A stretch of 64,000 nucleotides of DNA. Origin: UBA11606 sp049437325 (lineage in GTDB: Bacteria; Actinomycetota; Acidimicrobiia; Acidimicrobiales; Aldehydirespiratoraceae). The stretch is from NCBI GenBank assembly GCA_049437325.1, contig JBMTIM010000010.1, positions 1-64,000 on the forward strand, in the 5' to 3' direction. The position numbers and the translations under genes were made by a program. Shown here piece after piece: positions 8,805 to 16,569 of the stretch; within the stretch, counting starts at the first letter, position 1, and each line of letters begins with the position of its first letter. The notes beneath the pieces are model-generated. The model saw only the letters and a list, made by a program, of their open reading frames with translations, made no database searches and was not told where the DNA came from.

Positions 8805-9406
8805 CGAGTTGCCTCCTCGATCGAGGTGACCGGCACGGGTCCGTGGAATCCGGAGCCGTCGACGATCACCAAGCGGGCCGGATTCGGCAGTGCCGCAACG
8901 AGCGGACGGGCCAGCCCGACGGCCCGAGACGACCACTCATCGGGCAGCGCGGACGTAACCTCCCGCCTCGACGTCCAGGCCGGCACGAGTGCCGTCCCGT
9001 CGCCAACATCGAGTACATCGATCGTCCGGCCCGCGTCGAAGCGCACGGTGTGGTGCTTGTCAACCGACAGTTCGTGCACTCCGTCGGCGAGCGGAGCGAC
9101 GGGGCTGGGGACGGCGACCCGGACCATGCGATGTCCGGCCACGTTGCGAACCTCGAGTGGCCCGTCGTCGTCGGCCCCCGGAGACCGACGGAAGAAGGCG
9201 AGGTCGGCACCGGCCGCGCCTGCGCCGGCGAGCAACCAGCCCGCAGGCAGGTCGAGACGCTCGACCGCCGCATGCTCGACGACGGTCTGGCAAAGCCACA
9301 CGCTGTTCGTGGCGATCTCCACCAACTCGAGCCGGACACCAGGGCCGAGGGTCCAGTTGTCGGACCACTCGACGGTGCCGATCGCGGGGTCGGCGGCGAC
9401 CGTCAC
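8801..9406 (-). CDS. Hypothetical protein of the dehalogenase operon
   Basis: A 201-residue protein of unknown function, rich in beta-strand-like segments (TVEWSDNWTLGPGVRLELVEI; MVRVAVPSPVAPLADGVHEL) and with no transmembrane segment or recognisable catalytic motif. GTG 9406 overlaps the haloalkane dehalogenase stop by four bases (GTGA), and the stop overlaps the GST start by four bases, so it is translationally coupled on both sides. The tight packing suggests an accessory or structural partner in the same pathway. I do not recognise the family. Confidence 0.6.
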   Translation of the reverse strand: MTVAADPAIGTVEWSDNWTLGPGVRLELVEIATNSVWLCQTVVEHAAVERLDLPAGWLLAGAGAAGADLAFFRRSPGADDDGPLEVRNVAGHRMVRVAVPSPVAPLADGVHELSVDKHHTVRFDAGRTIDVLDVGDGTALVPAWTSRREVTSALPDEWSSRAVGLARPLVAALPNPARLVIVDGSGFHGPVPVTSIEEATR

Positions 9407-10338
9407 GAGGCCGGCCCCAGCCAGGCGAGCAGTGCGTCGTTGTAGGCCCCAGGGATGTCCTCCTGAAGGAAGTGACCACCGCCCTCCAGGATCACGTGGG
9501 GTTGCCCGGCCGCGCCGGGAATGCGCTCGACGATCGGCTTCCAGCCGTCGGGAGCGACGGTATCCATGTCGCTGAAGATGGTGAGGACCGGCTTGGTCCA
9601 TTCGTCCAGCACCTTCCACGCCTCGTAGTTCGCCGGGTACATCGGGTTGTCGGGCCGCGTCGGCAGCAGCTGGGTGAACGCTCGGCTCCCGATCGTGAGA
9701 TCGGGATCGGGATAGGGCGCGTGATAGCCGGCGATCTGCTCGGGTGTCGGTTCGTTGGCGAGCACCAGTGGGAGCAGCGTCCACGGTTCCCATTTCGGTG
9801 CGGTGCGAGCCATCTCCTGAAAGTCGGCGTACGGACCGGTGGCGTCGATGTCGGCGGGGAGTGGCTCGGTGATGTCGCGCCAGGGCAGCCCTGTGTTGGA
9901 GATGACCATTCGCTCGACGAGATCTGGTTGCTCGGCAGCGAGCCGCATGCCGATGATCCCGCCCCAGTCGTGCAGCACGAAGGTGCACTCCGAGAGCACC
10001 AGTTGATCGATGAGCAGACACCGCATCCACTCGACGTGGCGCTCGACCGAGTAGTCGTCGAGCTCTGACGGCTTGTCGGACATGCCCATGCCGACGAGGT
10101 CCGGAGCGATCACCCGATATCCCGCGTCGACCAGCGGGCCGATCTGGTGGCGCCACAGGTACGACCACGACGGATTCCCGTGGAGCAACACGACGGGCGA
10201 CGCGAACGGCAAGCCGGCGTCGATGACGTTGATGCTGATGATCTGACCGTCGCCGGACGGGATCTCGACCCAGCTGCGCTCGGTCGGGTATCCGGGCAGG
10301 CCGTCGACAGCGTCGGCCGGACTCTGGAGGATCTTCAC
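9403..10338 (-). CDS. Haloalkane dehalogenase (HLD-I-like alpha/beta hydrolase)
   Basis: A 311-residue alpha/beta hydrolase. The nucleophile motif is VLHDWGG with Asp124 and the halide-binding Trp125, the same numbering as Xanthobacter DhlA. The oxyanion region is HGNPSWSYLW with Asn55 in place of DhlA Glu. A candidate catalytic acid lies in FSDMDTVAPD, and the base is the His of GGGHFLQED near the C-terminus. The N-terminal DGLPGYP also matches DhlA-type enzymes. Family knowledge: hydrolytic removal of halide from alkyl halides to give alcohols. GTG 10338 overlaps the upstream stop by four bases. An epoxide hydrolase is the main alternative, but the Asn/Trp halide pair favours dehalogenase. 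Confidence 0.82.
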   Translation of the reverse strand: MKILQSPADAVDGLPGYPTERSWVEIPSGDGQIISINVIDAGLPFASPVVLLHGNPSWSYLWRHQIGPLVDAGYRVIAPDLVGMGMSDKPSELDDYSVERHVEWMRCLLIDQLVLSECTFVLHDWGGIIGMRLAAEQPDLVERMVISNTGLPWRDITEPLPADIDATGPYADFQEMARTAPKWEPWTLLPLVLANEPTPEQIAGYHAPYPDPDLTIGSRAFTQLLPTRPDNPMYPANYEAWKVLDEWTKPVLTIFSDMDTVAPDGWKPIVERIPGAAGQPHVILEGGGHFLQEDIPGAYNDALLAWLGPAS

Positions 10339-11156
10339 TGTTTGGCGTCGACCGAGGCCGACAGGCGGTTCAGCGTCGACCGGAGGCCGAGCGCATAGGT
10401 GTCGGCGATCGCGGTGTTGCGATGATCGTTGTGGGCCTCGACCCGGTCGGGGTCCATCGCCACCTCGAGGAACGCTCGCCTGCTTGGGAATGTATTGAAG
10501 CGCACCTGGTGCCATGTGCGGCCATCGCCGAGGATCGTGCCCTCGGCCGAGAACCAGCCTTCGATCCGCAACCCGTTCGGTACTGCGACGGTTCCGGCGA
10601 CCTTCTGGTACTCCTCCATGTGGTCCGGTGTGTGCGTGGCACCGTCCTCCTCGTGGAACCGGATGACGTGCATCATCGTGTACGGCCCATCTTCATCGGT
10701 CGGCGGATGCGGGACATCGTCCCAGTCGACGATCTCGTCATCGGCCGCCTGGGGTATGTCGAGCGGTAGGCAGCCGATGACGATGCTCTCGGCCATGCCC
10801 GCTTCCTTGTGCTTGTGCGACTCCCGGAAGTCGGCGCGCTCCTGCATCTCGATGAACGCCCGTCGGGTCGGGTACTTCACGATCCCGATGCGGTCCCACT
10901 CGATGCCGTCGCCGAGGAAGCGATCTTCGACGGTGGCGACGAAGACGAGTTCGGCGCCCACGCCGCTGAGCGACTCGGTCGGGGTGTACTCGTCGTCGGC
11001 TTCCTGCCCCGTGAGCGTGGTCTCCCGTCCGTCGGCGTACTCCGCGACGTCCTTGTAGCGCATCAGGTTGACCATCCACACCGGCCCGTCGTCTTCGGGC
11101 GCGGTCGTGGCGAGGGTGAGTCCGTACTCGTGGTCGACCTGTCCGTAGTCCGGCAT
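10335..11156 (-). CDS. DUF1330-like tandem ferredoxin-fold protein
   Basis: A 273-residue protein that appears to contain two dimeric alpha/beta-barrel halves of the DUF1330 kind: residues 20-130 (VWMVNLMRYKDVAEY then VKYPTRRAFIEMQ) and 165-260 (YTMMHVIRFHEEDG then VRFNTFPSRRAFLEVA), each with the strand-helix-strand and the F-P-S/T-R-R-A-F edge. Function unknown; such proteins are often accessory in catabolic clusters. It is the first gene of the minus-strand operon. ATG 11156 is preferred over ATG 11180 because a promoter (-10 at 11164-11169) places the transcript start essentially on it, i.e. a leaderless mRNA. Confidence 0.65.
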   Translation of the reverse strand: MPDYGQVDHEYGLTLATTAPEDDGPVWMVNLMRYKDVAEYADGRETTLTGQEADDEYTPTESLSGVGAELVFVATVEDRFLGDGIEWDRIGIVKYPTRRAFIEMQERADFRESHKHKEAGMAESIVIGCLPLDIPQAADDEIVDWDDVPHPPTDEDGPYTMMHVIRFHEEDGATHTPDHMEEYQKVAGTVAVPNGLRIEGWFSAEGTILGDGRTWHQVRFNTFPSRRAFLEVAMDPDRVEAHNDHRNTAIADTYALGLRSTLNRLSASVDAKQ

Positions 11157-11163
11157 ACCGGAC

Positions 11164-11192
11164 ACTCTATCTATTGTCATCTAGACTGGCAA
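11164..11192 (-). promoter_or_regulatory. Predicted promoter of the dehalogenase/sulfatase operon
   Basis: Read on the minus strand: TTGCCA (11192-11187), a 17-base spacer and TAGAGT (11169-11164), seven bases before ATG 11156. This matches a sigma-70-type promoter in five and four of six positions with ideal spacing and implies a leaderless transcript. Confidence 0.6.
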
Positions 11193-11194
11193 TA
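11172..11194. promoter_or_regulatory. Operator-like inverted repeat inside the promoter
   Basis: TATTGTCA, a 7-base spacer and TGGCAATA form an imperfect inverted repeat lying between and over the -35 and -10 elements. A related half-site (TATTGNCA) makes up the palindrome at 15321. The TetR gene at 11612-12268 is the obvious candidate binder; that link is inferred. Confidence 0.5.
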
Positions 11195-11330
11195 GTTGGA
11201 GAGGACGGCACCGCCTCCCCTCCGGCGCGTGCCGCGAGGGCCCCGTGCCATGCCGAGCGTCGACAGGTGTCGTGCGCCCGATGCTGACCATGAGGGCGCC
11301 CTCACATCAATGGCTTGCCGAAGGTGCCAC

Positions 11331-11900
11331 ATGATGCGCGACGTCGGGCGCGGCCTCCGGTCGTTCTGGAACGATCCGTCCGGTCGAGCGATCCTGGGGG
11401 TTGCGTTGACCATGATCGGGACCGCCACGGTCTTCTACCGACTCGTCGAAGATCTCGACTGGATCGACAGCCTGTATTTCTCGGTCGTCACGATCAGCAC
11501 CGTCGGCTACGGCGACATCTCACCCGAAGCCGTGCCGGGGACGCTCTTCACGATGGCCTATGTGGTCGTCGGGATCGGCGTTTTTGTCGCCACGGTCTCG
11601 ACGATCGGTCATCACCAGCTCGCGGTGAAGCAGCCGGCCGAACTGGAGACGCCGGGCGACTCGACGCTCAGAATCGCCTGGAGGCTCGAGGCGAGGGTTT
11701 TGCGCGTCTCGGCCTCAGAAAGGCCCCGGTACTCGCGCAGGAATTCGAGCGAGTCGAGCTGCGTCAACAGATCGCCTGCGGCGATGACACGCCTCCGTCG
11801 CTGCGCGTCCATCTCGCCGAGCTCGGGCGCGAACTGCAGCTCGAACTGCTCGCGCATCAGCGCGCGATTGCGCGCTCGCGTCTCGTTGACCTGCCGATGA
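11331..11900 (+). CDS. Two-TM potassium channel (KcsA-like), C-terminus uncertain
   Basis: Residues 57-62 read TVGYGD, the K+ selectivity filter, preceded by a pore helix and flanked by two membrane helices (about 20-40 and 72-95), the layout of a minimal KcsA/MthK-type pore. ATG 11331 is chosen for a GAAGG ribosome-binding site six bases upstream; ATG 11310 lacks one. The frame has no stop until 11900, so its last 95 codons lie antisense over the TetR gene and read as low-complexity, arginine-rich sequence. Either the channel truly carries this tail, or a frameshift near 11640 hides an earlier stop. The pore domain itself is secure. Confidence 0.7.
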   Translation: MMRDVGRGLRSFWNDPSGRAILGVALTMIGTATVFYRLVEDLDWIDSLYFSVVTISTVGYGDISPEAVPGTLFTMAYVVVGIGVFVATVSTIGHHQLAVKQPAELETPGDSTLRIAWRLEARVLRVSASERPRYSRRNSSESSCVNRSPAAMTRLRRCASISPSSGANCSSNCSRISARLRARVSLTCR

Positions 11901-12268
11901 CGTGCCGCGTTGGCGACGGTTGCCCGAAACACCGCAGCGTTGGCGCGGTACAGCCGCACCCGCATCCCGACGAAATCGTCGATCCGCCGGTCGAGCGACC
12001 CCTCACCGATGGCGTGGAGCTTCGAAAGCGATCGTGCGACTTCGTCGTTGCGGGCGATTGCGGCTTCGCGTAGCTCGCCTGGGTCGGCGAAGTAGCGGTA
12101 GAGCGACCGGAGCGACAAACCAGAGCGCTTCGCAGCCTGCTCCATCGACGGGAACATCGCGTCTTCTGCGAACATCTCGAGCACCACGTCGAGCACCGCC
12201 TCGATGTTGCGCTGCCGGCGCGCCACACGACCGTCGATCGGTGTGGTGATCTCGTCGACATCGGTCAT
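11612..12268 (-). CDS. TetR-family transcriptional regulator
   Basis: A 218-residue regulator. The N-terminal helix-turn-helix spans about residues 15-60 (FPSMEQAAKRSGLSLRSLYR followed by YFADPGELREAA), the standard TetR recognition helix and Y-R-Y-F turn; the rest is the helical ligand-binding domain. It is the last gene of the operon SRPBCC, sulfatase/DJ-1, TetR, 12 bases after the fusion gene. Palindromes at 15321 (front of its own operon) and 11172 (front of the dehalogenase operon) are candidate operators, suggesting derepression by a pathway substrate. The final 15 residues overlap the K+ channel frame on the other strand. Confidence 0.88.
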   Translation of the reverse strand: MTDVDEITTPIDGRVARRQRNIEAVLDVVLEMFAEDAMFPSMEQAAKRSGLSLRSLYRYFADPGELREAAIARNDEVARSLSKLHAIGEGSLDRRIDDFVGMRVRLYRANAAVFRATVANAARHRQVNETRARNRALMREQFELQFAPELGEMDAQRRRRVIAAGDLLTQLDSLEFLREYRGLSEAETRKTLASSLQAILSVESPGVSSSAGCFTASW

Positions 12269-12280
12269 CGATGATCGAAC

Positions 12281-14851
12281 CTAGCTGGCGCGCTCTGCAG
12301 CGAGTCGGAGCATCTCCCGGGCGACCATCGGCGCGGCGTTCTGGTTCTGGCCGGTGACGAGGTTGCCGTCGACCACCCAGTGGTTGGCCAGCGGGTCGCG
12401 CCGCTTGGTCTGGCTCTCGAACTCGGCACCGAGCCTGCGAAGCTCGGTCTCGGGGTGATGCGGCGTCGAGGTGATGCCGAGCTCCCGAACCTGCTTGTCG
12501 GTGACCGCGCTGACCTTGCGGCCTGCGACCAGGGGCGAACCGTCGGGCGCCGTCGCCTTCAGCAACCCGAGCGGACCGTGGCACACACCGCCGATGATCG
12601 CGCCGTTCTCATTGGCCCGGGTCATCTGCGAGCCGAGTTCGTCGGAGAAGCCGAGGTCGAACGCAGCACCCCAGCCGCCCGCGAGACACACGATGTCGTA
12701 GTCGTCGATATCGACATTCGCGATGGCGAGCGACTCAGTGATCTTGGCCCTCAGGTCGTCGTCGGCGAGGAAGCGGTCGCACGCCTCGGTGCGCACCGGG
12801 GCACGCAACGACTGGGGGTCGACCGGGATGACGCCGCCACGGGGACTGGCGACGTCGACCTCCATGCCGGCATCGAGGAACGCGTAGTACGGCACGGTGA
12901 GCTCGCTCGCGAACACTCCCGTGGGTTTGCCGATGTCGAGGACACCGTGATTGGTGGCGATGCAGAGCGCCCGGCGACCGGTGAGGTCGACGTCGATCGT
13001 TTCGGTGTCCTCCGGATGCATGCCAGCGCGCTGGAGCAGCTTGCGAAGGGCGCGGGCAGGAGGGGGCGGGGTCTTCATGCGGGTCCTTTCGGCACGGGCG
13101 GCGTAGGGCCATGGCTCATGACGGGGGGGTACGGCACGGGTCCGTTCGGCCGCCAGTCGATCGACGAGGAGAGCGAGCACTGCCGCCGCGTCGGCATCGT
13201 TCCATCGGTTCTCCGCTTCGATGGGGTCAGTGTCGAGGTCGTACAACTCCCACTGATCGGGCAGGGGTTCCGTGCGGTACAGGTCGCCGCCCACGCCGGT
13301 GCTCGCCAGATGGCGAACACCGGGCTCGGTCCAGGTTTCAGGATCGTCGAAACTGCGAACGATCTTCCAGAGCCGGCCACCACCGCCAACGGCATCGCCC
13401 TCGGCGACCCGACTCACAATGCTCTCGAAGTTGGCGGGAGCGTGAGCCGGGACCTGGATCCGCAGCGGGGGCGGCTGCTTGTCGATGCGGCCAATGCGGC
13501 GGGCCATGGCGCTCGCCCCGGTATCACCCTCCGGCATGTTGTCGCGCGTGATGGCGTAGACGATTCGGTCGACATCGGCTTCGGCACCGTCGACGACCGG
13601 CATCAGATCGCGGCCCGGAAGGGCGTGGAACTCGGTGAAGTCGTTGCGAATCGCTGCGCTGGCCATCTCAACGTCGATCCCCGCGGCACCGAGCAACGTC
13701 GGCACCAGATCGACATGAGACGTCGGCGCATCGACAACCTCGCGTGCGGCCGTTGGCTGTGCGCCAGTGCGAGCGATCGCAAACGGTACCCGTGTCGCCT
13801 CGTCATAGAGGTTGAACCACTTCTGGTGAAGACCCCCATGGGCTCCAAGGAGCTCACCGTGATCGGCGGTACGAACGAGCAGGGCGTCACCCCCACCGGT
13901 CACGACAACCTCGCGCACTCGGTCAAGCTGACGATCAGAGGCAACGTGGAGCCGATAGTAGAGATTGCGGTACTCCTGGGCCTTGCCTTTGTAGGCCGCT
14001 TCGATCATTGGCGCCGGTCCGTATGTACTCAAGTACGAGGCCCGAAACGCGATTTGAGCAGCCGGCTTGGTCGAGAGATCTTCACGGTCAGTCGGCGACT
14101 CGGGGATGTCGGGCGGATTGAGCGGATCGTCGACAAACGGGTTGTCGGGCCCAAAGCGTCCCAGCCACCCTGGCGCGAACACGATGTCGTGCGGATTGAC
14201 GAAACTCACCACCAGCAGAAACGGCCTCAACGCCGCCTCGTCACCCTCGGCTCGCCGGGCGTACCGGCCCTGGAGGAACTCGATCGCTCGATTGGCATAG
14301 ATGCCATCGCAGATCAGGCCTGACAACGCGGGCTTGCCGCCGTGCGGCTCTGGCCCTACCCAGTCGGAGAAGCCGAAGGGGTCGAGCACATCGGCATCGA
14401 GGTAGGCCTGCACAGCCTCGGGCCGGATCGTGCCGTCGTTGCCGTGACTGAGCAGCGCGCCACCCGTCTCGGGGTCGGTGAGGTCAGCGTGGGTGATGTG
14501 CCACTTTCCGACGTAGTGCGTGTCGTAGCCACCGGCCCGGAACCAGTGGCCAAGCGTCGGGACCTCGCCTTCGCGCAACCACCGCATACGCGTGTCGTCG
14601 TCCATCTTCCCGAGCCCGTTGGTCTGGGTCACACCATGGATGTCGGGGTACTGGCCGGTGAAGAGCGTCGGCCGACTCGGCACGCACGCAAGCGAACCGG
14701 TGTAATGACGGCGGAAGTTGACGGCGTTGTCGTCGAACCACGCCTCAGCCCGAAGGGTCTCGCGGCGCCAGGCCCTGACCTCGTCGGTCTCGTACGGGGG
14801 CGTCGCCCGTTCCTGATCAGTCATCAGGATGATCACGTCGGGACGAGTCAT
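12281..14851 (-). CDS. Sulfatase fused to a DJ-1/PfpI-like domain
   Basis: A single 856-codon frame. Residues 1-600 are a type I sulfatase: metal site PDVIILMTDQER, catalytic signature CVPSRPTLFTGQYP with Cys56 for formylglycine conversion, GKWHI, and RTADHGELLGAHG near 370. Residues about 615-856 form a DJ-1/PfpI class I glutamine-amidotransferase-like domain with CLAGGWGAAFDLG and a nucleophile elbow GGVCHGPLG (Cys757). No stop separates them; an internal ATG at 13079 (MKTPPPPARA) could be an ancestral or secondary start. ATG 14851 overlaps the SRPBCC stop by one base. The sulfatase would release sulfate; the DJ-1 part could be a hydratase, deglycase or chaperone. The fusion is unfamiliar to me. 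Confidence 0.85.
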   Translation of the reverse strand: MTRPDVIILMTDQERATPPYETDEVRAWRRETLRAEAWFDDNAVNFRRHYTGSLACVPSRPTLFTGQYPDIHGVTQTNGLGKMDDDTRMRWLREGEVPTLGHWFRAGGYDTHYVGKWHITHADLTDPETGGALLSHGNDGTIRPEAVQAYLDADVLDPFGFSDWVGPEPHGGKPALSGLICDGIYANRAIEFLQGRYARRAEGDEAALRPFLLVVSFVNPHDIVFAPGWLGRFGPDNPFVDDPLNPPDIPESPTDREDLSTKPAAQIAFRASYLSTYGPAPMIEAAYKGKAQEYRNLYYRLHVASDRQLDRVREVVVTGGGDALLVRTADHGELLGAHGGLHQKWFNLYDEATRVPFAIARTGAQPTAAREVVDAPTSHVDLVPTLLGAAGIDVEMASAAIRNDFTEFHALPGRDLMPVVDGAEADVDRIVYAITRDNMPEGDTGASAMARRIGRIDKQPPPLRIQVPAHAPANFESIVSRVAEGDAVGGGGRLWKIVRSFDDPETWTEPGVRHLASTGVGGDLYRTEPLPDQWELYDLDTDPIEAENRWNDADAAAVLALLVDRLAAERTRAVPPRHEPWPYAARAERTRMKTPPPPARALRKLLQRAGMHPEDTETIDVDLTGRRALCIATNHGVLDIGKPTGVFASELTVPYYAFLDAGMEVDVASPRGGVIPVDPQSLRAPVRTEACDRFLADDDLRAKITESLAIANVDIDDYDIVCLAGGWGAAFDLGFSDELGSQMTRANENGAIIGGVCHGPLGLLKATAPDGSPLVAGRKVSAVTDKQVRELGITSTPHHPETELRRLGAEFESQTKRRDPLANHWVVDGNLVTGQNQNAAPMVAREMLRLAAERAS

Positions 14852-15288
14852 CACTGCTCCTCCACGTGAGCCTTGAGCCCGTCGAGCATCTGCTGCGACG
14901 CCTTCCCCATGGTTCGGCCGACGACGCGTGCGATTGCCTTCTGCGGTGGACGGGGGCCAGTGTCGATCGTGCTGGTGAGCGTGACCGCTGTGGCAGCTCC
15001 GGTGTCGGACAGCGACCATCGGTTGGTCGCCGAGCGAACCACGGGCGGGAGCCCCTCGAGCGCGTAGGCGAGCGCCTCGCATGGGACCCATTCCACAACC
15101 CGTTCCAACAACGCGTTGCGCCCGACCTGCACGCGCCGGGTCACACCGAGGCCTTCATCTGCGGTGGTGGTCAAACACGAGTGATCGACGTTCGACGCCC
15201 ACTGGGCGATTGCCCCGAAGTCGGCGAGAACGGCCCAGATCTCCTGACGCGGGCGGGTGATCTCGATGCTCTTGCTCACGTGCGTCAT
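14851..15288 (-). CDS. SRPBCC (polyketide cyclase/START-like) protein
   Basis: A 145-residue helix-grip protein: it opens with KSIEITRPRQEIWAVLADF (first strand and short helix), has a central WVPCEALAYAL segment and ends in a long C-terminal helix (VVGRTMGKASQQMLDGLKAH). These proteins bind hydrophobic ligands or catalyse cyclisation and dehydration; the ligand here is unknown. It is the first gene of the TetR-containing operon, with a GGAGAGG ribosome-binding site just before ATG 15288 and a 17-base palindrome 33 bases upstream. The stop shares one base with the sulfatase fusion start. Confidence 0.8.
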   Translation of the reverse strand: MTHVSKSIEITRPRQEIWAVLADFGAIAQWASNVDHSCLTTTADEGLGVTRRVQVGRNALLERVVEWVPCEALAYALEGLPPVVRSATNRWSLSDTGAATAVTLTSTIDTGPRPPQKAIARVVGRTMGKASQQMLDGLKAHVEEQ

Positions 15289-15320
15289 GCCTCTCCTCGC
15301 TGGTCGACCCCTTCAACTTG

Positions 15321-15337
15321 TGCCAATAGTATTGGCA
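15321..15337. promoter_or_regulatory. Perfect operator-like palindrome
   Basis: TGCCAATAGTATTGGCA is symmetric around the central G. It lies 33-49 bases upstream of ATG 15288, over a possible -10 (TACTAT on the minus strand), in the short space behind the Rieske gene. TetR-type operators are commonly of this size and symmetry; the TetR encoded at the end of this operon is the likely binder. Confidence 0.6.
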
Positions 15338-15348
15338 GAAGTCGCAAG

Positions 15349-16512
15349 TCAGTGACGCGGAGCCGCAATCGAGCCGGAAAGGGCTTCGTCGATGGCCTGC
15401 TGACCGAAGTGCAGACCGCACTCGTAGCGGCCGAACACGAACGTCTCGTTCACACCTGCGTCGAAGTTGCGCTGGATGCCCTCGCCGATCGTGAAGTCCT
15501 CGTCGAAGACACGTCGGACAACGTCGTAGTTGGCTCGCCAGTACCGTTCGACCTTCTCTGTCGCCGGCGCCTCGGGCACAAGCATGATGCACTGAAACAC
15601 GCACGTGCCCGGCCCGGTCGGAATGATCGTGTGGACGTACACATGATCGGTCATCACCTGCACGAAGTTGGCCGGGAAGACGAAGTTCTGCGTCATGAAG
15701 TGTCGGCGGTATTCCCAGTCGTCTTCCGGCACGTCGCCCAACTCGACAAGCGACGGCAGGGGCACGGAGTGGCGCACGTGGGGCCCGTAGTCGGACCAGA
15801 CGCTCTGGTTGTCGAGGTAGTTGGAGCAGGCACTTTCCCGGTGGGCGGAACAGAAATGGTACGACTCCTGGAACCCCTCGAGGGCAAGGCGCCAACTCAT
15901 CTTTCGATGGAGTGCCCACTTCTCGAAGACAACATGGCTTCCGAGATCGAGGTCGGAGAACTGTTCGTCGAACGGGGCCAACCACGCAGCCATGTCGATG
16001 GCCTCGGGCTGGGGTGACGGGACCACCCAGATGAGCCCGTGATGTTCATAGGCCGGTAGCTCGACGAGCTGGCGCTCGTTGCGATCGACGGAGTCGAAGC
16101 CCACCGGCTGCGGCATACCGCGCAACGCACCATCGAGGTCATATGTCCACGAGTGGTAGGGACAGGTGAACCGCCGGGCATGACCACACGCCTCGTCCTC
16201 GATACGGGCGCCCCGATGGCGACACACGTTGAGATACGCCTTCACGTCACCGGCCTCGGTGCGCGTCACCAGCATCGGGACGCCGGTGTCGTCGTGGGTG
16301 ATGAAGTCGCCAGGCTCTGCGAGGTCGGTTCGGTGCGCGATCGCGATCGGGAACTGCCGGAACAGGACATCGATCTCCTGCTGAAGCTTGGCCGGATCGG
16401 TGTAGTTCGCAACCGGGTTCACGCCGACCTCAGGCAACATCTGTGTGGACTTGCGCTCGACAAGATCGAGCAACTCGCGAATGATGTGGCGTTCCTCTGC
16501 TCGGATGCCCAT
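15349..16512 (-). CDS. Rieske non-haem iron oxygenase, alpha subunit
   Basis: A 387-residue ring-hydroxylating oxygenase large subunit. The Rieske 2Fe-2S ligands are CRHRGA and, 16 residues on, CPYHSW (pattern C-x-H-x15-17-C-x2-H). The mononuclear iron site includes EGFQESYHFCSAH. This class uses O2 and electrons from a reductase, absent here, to hydroxylate or N/O-demethylate substrates; sequence features fit the CntA/vanillate-type monooxygenase-like branch as well as dioxygenases. ATG 16512 is used; a TTG two codons earlier is less likely. It stands alone on its strand, 60 bases upstream of the operator at 15321. Confidence 0.88.
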   Translation of the reverse strand: MGIRAEERHIIRELLDLVERKSTQMLPEVGVNPVANYTDPAKLQQEIDVLFRQFPIAIAHRTDLAEPGDFITHDDTGVPMLVTRTEAGDVKAYLNVCRHRGARIEDEACGHARRFTCPYHSWTYDLDGALRGMPQPVGFDSVDRNERQLVELPAYEHHGLIWVVPSPQPEAIDMAAWLAPFDEQFSDLDLGSHVVFEKWALHRKMSWRLALEGFQESYHFCSAHRESACSNYLDNQSVWSDYGPHVRHSVPLPSLVELGDVPEDDWEYRRHFMTQNFVFPANFVQVMTDHVYVHTIIPTGPGTCVFQCIMLVPEAPATEKVERYWRANYDVVRRVFDEDFTIGEGIQRNFDAGVNETFVFGRYECGLHFGQQAIDEALSGSIAAPRH

Positions 16513-16569
16513 CCGCAAAGCCTAGCCACGGGCTGCGGGTTGCTCGAAGCCCTCATCTAGGTTCCTCCC

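Noticed and set aside
12281..13079. DJ-1/PfpI domain as an independent gene starting at ATG 13079
   Set aside because: No stop codon or clear ribosome-binding site separates it from the sulfatase; kept as a fusion with the internal ATG noted as a possible secondary start.
12380..14323. 647-codon plus-strand open frame opposite the sulfatase/DJ-1 fusion
   Set aside because: Antisense shadow without recognisable protein features; both domains on the minus strand are complete with catalytic motifs.
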